A stretch of DNA of 64,000 bases, from assembly GCA_029260115.1 (NCBI GenBank), contig JAJDDW010000102.1, positions 42,920-106,919 on the forward strand, given 5' to 3'. A model generated the notes under the pieces. The model did not search any database. It saw only the letters and a list, made by a program, of their open reading frames with translations, and was not told the origin of the DNA. Position 1 is the stretch's first letter, and each line of letters starts with the position of its first letter. Source of the DNA: Phycisphaerae bacterium. GTDB taxonomy: Bacteria; Planctomycetota; Phycisphaerae; UBA1845. A program made the translations under genes and the position numbers. Positions 61,169-64,000 of this stretch are shown piece by piece.

Positions 61169-61702
61169 ATGATTATGTTAAGGATCTTGAACAGTTTGGC
61201 CTTGGTACTTAAGAAACCATTATTTGGAACTACGGTGATTCCACGTGGTGCAATGGTAGATCCGGCTCAATTCCCGGAAGAGGAGTATCCCGTTCATTGC
61301 ACAAAGTGCCAATATTGTTTGAATGGGTTGCCAGATGGCAGATGCCCTGAGTGTGGTACTGAATTCGACCGGGGTCAATTATTAGTGAGCACATACGTAC
61401 GCGGATGGAGGGTTGGATTTCTGGGGAATTCAACTGCTTGGAAATGGTTTTGGCGATTCATAATTGCGGGTATCTCAACGCGTTTTCTGGGGTGGCTTGG
61501 CTTATTTTTATTGAATTCTTTTGACAAGGTAAATCCTCCTAACCAAATGTTAATTCGAATGCTCATGGTGATGATGTTTATCGGTCCTGTATTCTACTTC
61601 ACTGCTTTTGCCATTGCCATCAAAGCATGTCCACGAGGTTTCCGGAAGCGTCGTCGTGCCATCATTGAGGCCATCAAGCCGACAAGTGCGAGAGAGTATT
61701 AG
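61169..61702 (+). CDS. Membrane protein with N-terminal zinc ribbon
   Basis: 177 residues. A CTKCQYCLNGLPDGRCPECGTEFDRGQ zinc ribbon (four Cys ligands) stands near residue 45, followed by two membrane helices (FIIAGISTRFLGWLGLFLL and MLMVMMFIGPVFYFTAFAIAI) and a basic tail. This ribbon type is a hallmark of planctomycete small membrane proteins. It resembles the tails of the two genes at 62487 and 62924, though here it is at the front. ATG 61175 is an alternative start. Function unknown. Confidence 0.65.
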   Translation: MIMLRILNSLALVLKKPLFGTTVIPRGAMVDPAQFPEEEYPVHCTKCQYCLNGLPDGRCPECGTEFDRGQLLVSTYVRGWRVGFLGNSTAWKWFWRFIIAGISTRFLGWLGLFLLNSFDKVNPPNQMLIRMLMVMMFIGPVFYFTAFAIAIKACPRGFRKRRRAIIEAIKPTSAREY

Positions 61703-61709
61703 GATTGAA

Positions 61710-62351
61710 ATGAAGAGCAAGAAGTTACGAGCTATCGTAGGCGTCGTTGTAGTGCTCATAGTCGTCATCTTTGTCGTTCGTTCCCTATCGTCTGAGTCGT
61801 TTACAGCGGATAAATGGGCTAATGCCACGCCGGCAATGCGTGACCGACTATTGGAGGGGCTGGCGAGGGACGGGATACTCGTCGGCTTGTCGGATGAGGT
61901 GGTTGTTGAAATGCTCGGTGATCCCGATGGTTCGTCGTATGGTCGTGCCATGTATTACTTTCGCAACGAGGGTCGCTCCCGACCTTGCTTGGTCCTGAGC
62001 TTTGCTCATGACTACACAGTCGCATCCGAAAGCCTGTCATCGATGGGGAGGACAACCAGCACCGAGGCGTTTGATGAGAAAACTTGGCGTGCTGGCAGCC
62101 CAGCGAAGCGGTTGTCGATGGTGCGAGACTTGGTTGCTTCGGATCGTCTTAAAGGCATGAGCCGCAGTCAGTTGCATGAGTGCCTCGGAAAACCTGATCG
62201 GGAGACACCTAGTGGTCCGACGATTTGGTACACTAAGAGATATTACGACGAGAGCGGTGAACTGAAGAAGCGGAATGCGGGTGGGTCTAAGTGCCTCTAT
62301 ATCGAGTTTCGTAGCCAGCGTGTCGTTAAAGCAGAATTCAAGGGTTCGTAA
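61710..62351 (+). CDS. Membrane-anchored protein with two BamE-like repeats
   Basis: 213 residues. An N-terminal membrane anchor (AIVGVVVVLIVVIFVVRS) is followed by two homologous segments: ILVGLSDEVVVEMLGDPDG...AMYYF and LKGMSRSQLHECLGKPDRE...IWYTKRY, each with the helix-plus-GDPD/GKPD pattern of SmpA/OmlA (BamE) domains, and an extracytoplasmic location is likely. BamE aids outer-membrane assembly, but these duplicated versions are often of unknown role. ATG 61710 is chosen; the longer open frame begins inside the previous gene. Confidence 0.65.
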   Translation: MKSKKLRAIVGVVVVLIVVIFVVRSLSSESFTADKWANATPAMRDRLLEGLARDGILVGLSDEVVVEMLGDPDGSSYGRAMYYFRNEGRSRPCLVLSFAHDYTVASESLSSMGRTTSTEAFDEKTWRAGSPAKRLSMVRDLVASDRLKGMSRSQLHECLGKPDRETPSGPTIWYTKRYYDESGELKKRNAGGSKCLYIEFRSQRVVKAEFKGS

Positions 62352-62372
62352 CGCCCAGTTGTTGAAGAATGA

Positions 62373-62483
62373 CGTATAGACCGCCGTTATCCCGAATGTC
62401 ATTTCCAACACTGCGGCTATAATCTGACGGGTAACGTGTCGGGGCGATGCTCTGAGTGTGGCCACAAAATTGAGGCTAAGTAA
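62373..62483 (+). pseudogene. Orphan zinc-ribbon tail (gene fragment)
   Basis: In frame after a stop at 62370 the translation reads DRRYPECHFQHCGYNLTGN, then VSGRCSECGHKIEAK and TAA. It matches the last ~36 residues of the next gene (KDRRIPEGHCRNCGYNLTGN, VSGKCSECG) and of the one after (CVNCGYNLTGN, VSGRCSECG). No start codon or membrane part remains, so it is the 3' end of a lost homologue. It ends 3 bp before the next gene. Confidence 0.75.
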
Positions 62484-62486
62484 AAC

Positions 62487-62927
62487 ATGGCTACACAGTA
62501 TCGTTTACTTCGGTTTCGCACGAAAGCTGCGATAGTGATTTCATTTACTTACGCACTAGCTGTAAGTTTTAGTTTTCTGGCACATTACGAAATCAGCATC
62601 TGGTTGATACAGTTAAACGTTTCGCCAAAGTTTGTTGGTTGGAATTTTGGGGTGGAATCATATTCTAGGATAATACATTGGGGGGGTGTCATGGAATGTT
62701 GGCAGATGCAGCCAAATTCATGGATTCCTCTATTTCTTTGGAATAAATCTCTGAGGGCTTATGGTATCGCATTCCCTTGTTGGCTCATTGCAATTATAGT
62801 CTTCATCCCAACGTTTCTCCTTTGGCGTAAAGACCGACGAATCCCTGAAGGACACTGCCGAAACTGCGGCTATAATCTCACCGGTAACGTATCGGGTAAA
62901 TGCTCTGAGTGCGGTGTATCAATTTGA
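62487..62927 (+). CDS. Small membrane protein with C-terminal zinc ribbon
   Basis: 146 residues. Two membrane helices (AIVISFTYALAVSFSFLAHY and AFPCWLIAIIVFIPTFLLW) are followed by the ribbon CRNCGYNLTGN-VSGKCSECG at the extreme C-terminus, facing the cytoplasm by the positive-inside rule. The four Cys ligands are spaced C-x2-C...C-x2-C. It lies 3 bp after the orphan ribbon fragment and overlaps the next gene. Function unknown; characteristic of planctomycetes. Confidence 0.6.
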   Translation: MATQYRLLRFRTKAAIVISFTYALAVSFSFLAHYEISIWLIQLNVSPKFVGWNFGVESYSRIIHWGGVMECWQMQPNSWIPLFLWNKSLRAYGIAFPCWLIAIIVFIPTFLLWRKDRRIPEGHCRNCGYNLTGNVSGKCSECGVSI

Positions 62928-63553
62928 TTCGTAATTTTGTCATCTTTGTGCTGACACTGACATCTATTTCAACGATCGTTCTGTGGTTCAACCTGATTGA
63001 TGATGCGTCTACTGCAATTCCATTTGACATGCACTGCATGGGTTTCGCGATGAGTACTCATTACGTCAAAGATGCAGCCAGGTTGTTCAGCTATCGTGAC
63101 TATCCGAGCCTTGGCATCCGAATCCAGTTGCAGGCGATGCTACCGTATACCATAGTCATTGTTCCGATTTGGTCATTGTTCGTCACGTTTAGCTGTTACC
63201 CATTTGTAGTAATGCTCAAACGTGCCAAGAGACGACGATATGTGGAACGAGCTTGGTTTGCAGTTACGATTGGTATGTCAACATGGGCATTCGTATCATG
63301 TAAGTTGTATTACGCTTATTCTTTTTGGCAACTATTGGATCGCCAATTCAGGTCAGAATACACAGTAATGAGTGTATCTTTAGCAATCTTAGTTTTTGTT
63401 CCAGCAATTTGTGCGATTCTAATCCATAATGTAATCGCCGGACCGTTGTGCAGGGCGAGCCTAAGAAAGCCAAGGATGTGTGTTAACTGTGGCTATAATC
63501 TAACGGGCAACGTTTCAGGTAGATGCTCCGAGTGTGGCACACCGGTTTCATGA
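62924..63553 (+). CDS. Multi-pass membrane protein with C-terminal zinc ribbon
   Basis: About 209 residues and four membrane helices (FVIFVLTLTSISTIVLWFNL, MLPYTIVIVPIWSLFVTF, FAVTIGMSTWAFVSC, VSLAILVFVPAICAILI) followed by the same ribbon CVNCGYNLTGN-VSGRCSECG at the C-terminus. TTG 62924 overlaps the upstream TGA (TTGA); a GTG at 62909 is also in frame. The ribbon DNA is much more alike among the three copies than the membrane parts are. Function unknown. Confidence 0.6.
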   Translation: MIRNFVIFVLTLTSISTIVLWFNLIDDASTAIPFDMHCMGFAMSTHYVKDAARLFSYRDYPSLGIRIQLQAMLPYTIVIVPIWSLFVTFSCYPFVVMLKRAKRRRYVERAWFAVTIGMSTWAFVSCKLYYAYSFWQLLDRQFRSEYTVMSVSLAILVFVPAICAILIHNVIAGPLCRASLRKPRMCVNCGYNLTGNVSGRCSECGTPVS

Positions 63554-64000
63554 TCCATTATGTGCAAGCTGAAGTTTCAAGCTGATTGAGTTAGTATCCC
63601 CGCGCTAGTGAAATTATGTGCTATTGTAAGCTTGTCCGATGAAGTATGCCCGTCTGAGTTCGTCATTTTAGTGGATCAGAGTAGGGGGAGTGTGCTAAGC
63701 GAATTGTGCAGAACGATGTGTGCTGACCATGTGTGGTATGCCTTTTCGTAATAACATAAGTATACTTCTCCTCGTTTGAAGGATCAGAGTTAGGGGTAGG
63801 AGCGTGGGGAGTGGTCGAAGTATGCACAGTAAGCGATGCACATTAGTCGGCATCTTCCGGGGGTCAATACCATTCTTAGTTGAAATTGCGAACGGCTCCA
63901 TTGGTTTATGCCACCTGTTCCAGGCAGCCTTTCAACTTCGTTTGCAGCGCACTACGCAAGCGGATCAATTGCTTGAAGCCAGCCACCCTTAGTAGTCGTG
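63554..64000. other. Right-end gap, no convincing gene
   Basis: 447 bp without a frame I can support. Short frames on both strands (63695-63901, 63804-63992) have no ribosome-binding site or motif. A gene may begin beyond the window edge. Confidence 0.4.

Overview
The window looks like chromosomal DNA of a planctomycete, probably of the Phycisphaerae type. The pointers are: an ECF sigma factor overlapping a Ser/Thr kinase with C-terminal TPR-like repeats; a transcript-cleavage factor GreA carried at the end of a ~735-residue protein (a fusion known from the PVC group); membrane proteins ending in CGYNLTGN..G.CSECG zinc ribbons; secreted proteins with IPTL-CTERM-like tails; and a very large Cys-rich subtilisin. 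Assignment to a genus is not possible from the sequence alone.

Layout. 1-9.6 kb: an OmpR/CusS-type two-component system divergent from a five-gene efflux operon (outer-membrane barrel, TolC-like channel, 61-residue lipoprotein, RND pump, adaptor). 9.7-15.6 kb: a SEC-C protein, then an EF-hand / ECF sigma / Ser-Thr kinase module bracketed by two near-identical 81-bp direct repeats. 15.6-21.4 kb: a 1,893-residue secreted subtilisin with a P domain, 11 Cys-rich repeats and a MAM-like domain, ended by a clear terminator. 22.3-31.5 kb: first polysaccharide region (degraded bi-domain oxidoreductase fragment, Wzx-like flippase, glycosyltransferase, Wzy-like polymerase, beta-helix protein, methyltransferase, heparinase II/III-like protein). 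31.5-37.7 kb: housekeeping genes (Nif3-like, pabC, pabB, an SH3 protein, a small lipoprotein, gpsA). 37.9-46.6 kb: second polysaccharide region, a tightly overlapping operon with an ABC exporter (Wzm/Wzt type), four glycosyltransferases and two methyltransferases. 46.9-50.7 kb: GreA fusion, a divergent YchF-like GTPase-fold protein, and a Cys/Lys-rich lipoprotein.

From tRNA-Pro(GGG) at 50.9 kb to the end the DNA becomes more A+T-rich and accessory: two tandem YWTD-like secreted proteins, a UvrD-type helicase with an unusual start codon, a TerB-like/BRCT protein, a small membrane protein, a voltage-gated K+ channel, a nuclease-like unknown, a ribbon-helix-helix protein, and a minus-strand set of ArdC antirestriction protein, RFC-like clamp-loader ATPase and serine resolvase. 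The last 3 kb holds small membrane proteins sharing one zinc-ribbon tail, including an orphan tail with no gene body. This right-hand 10 kb is the best candidate for horizontally acquired or undescribed biology.

All calls come from reading motifs and overlaps by eye; no database search was run.
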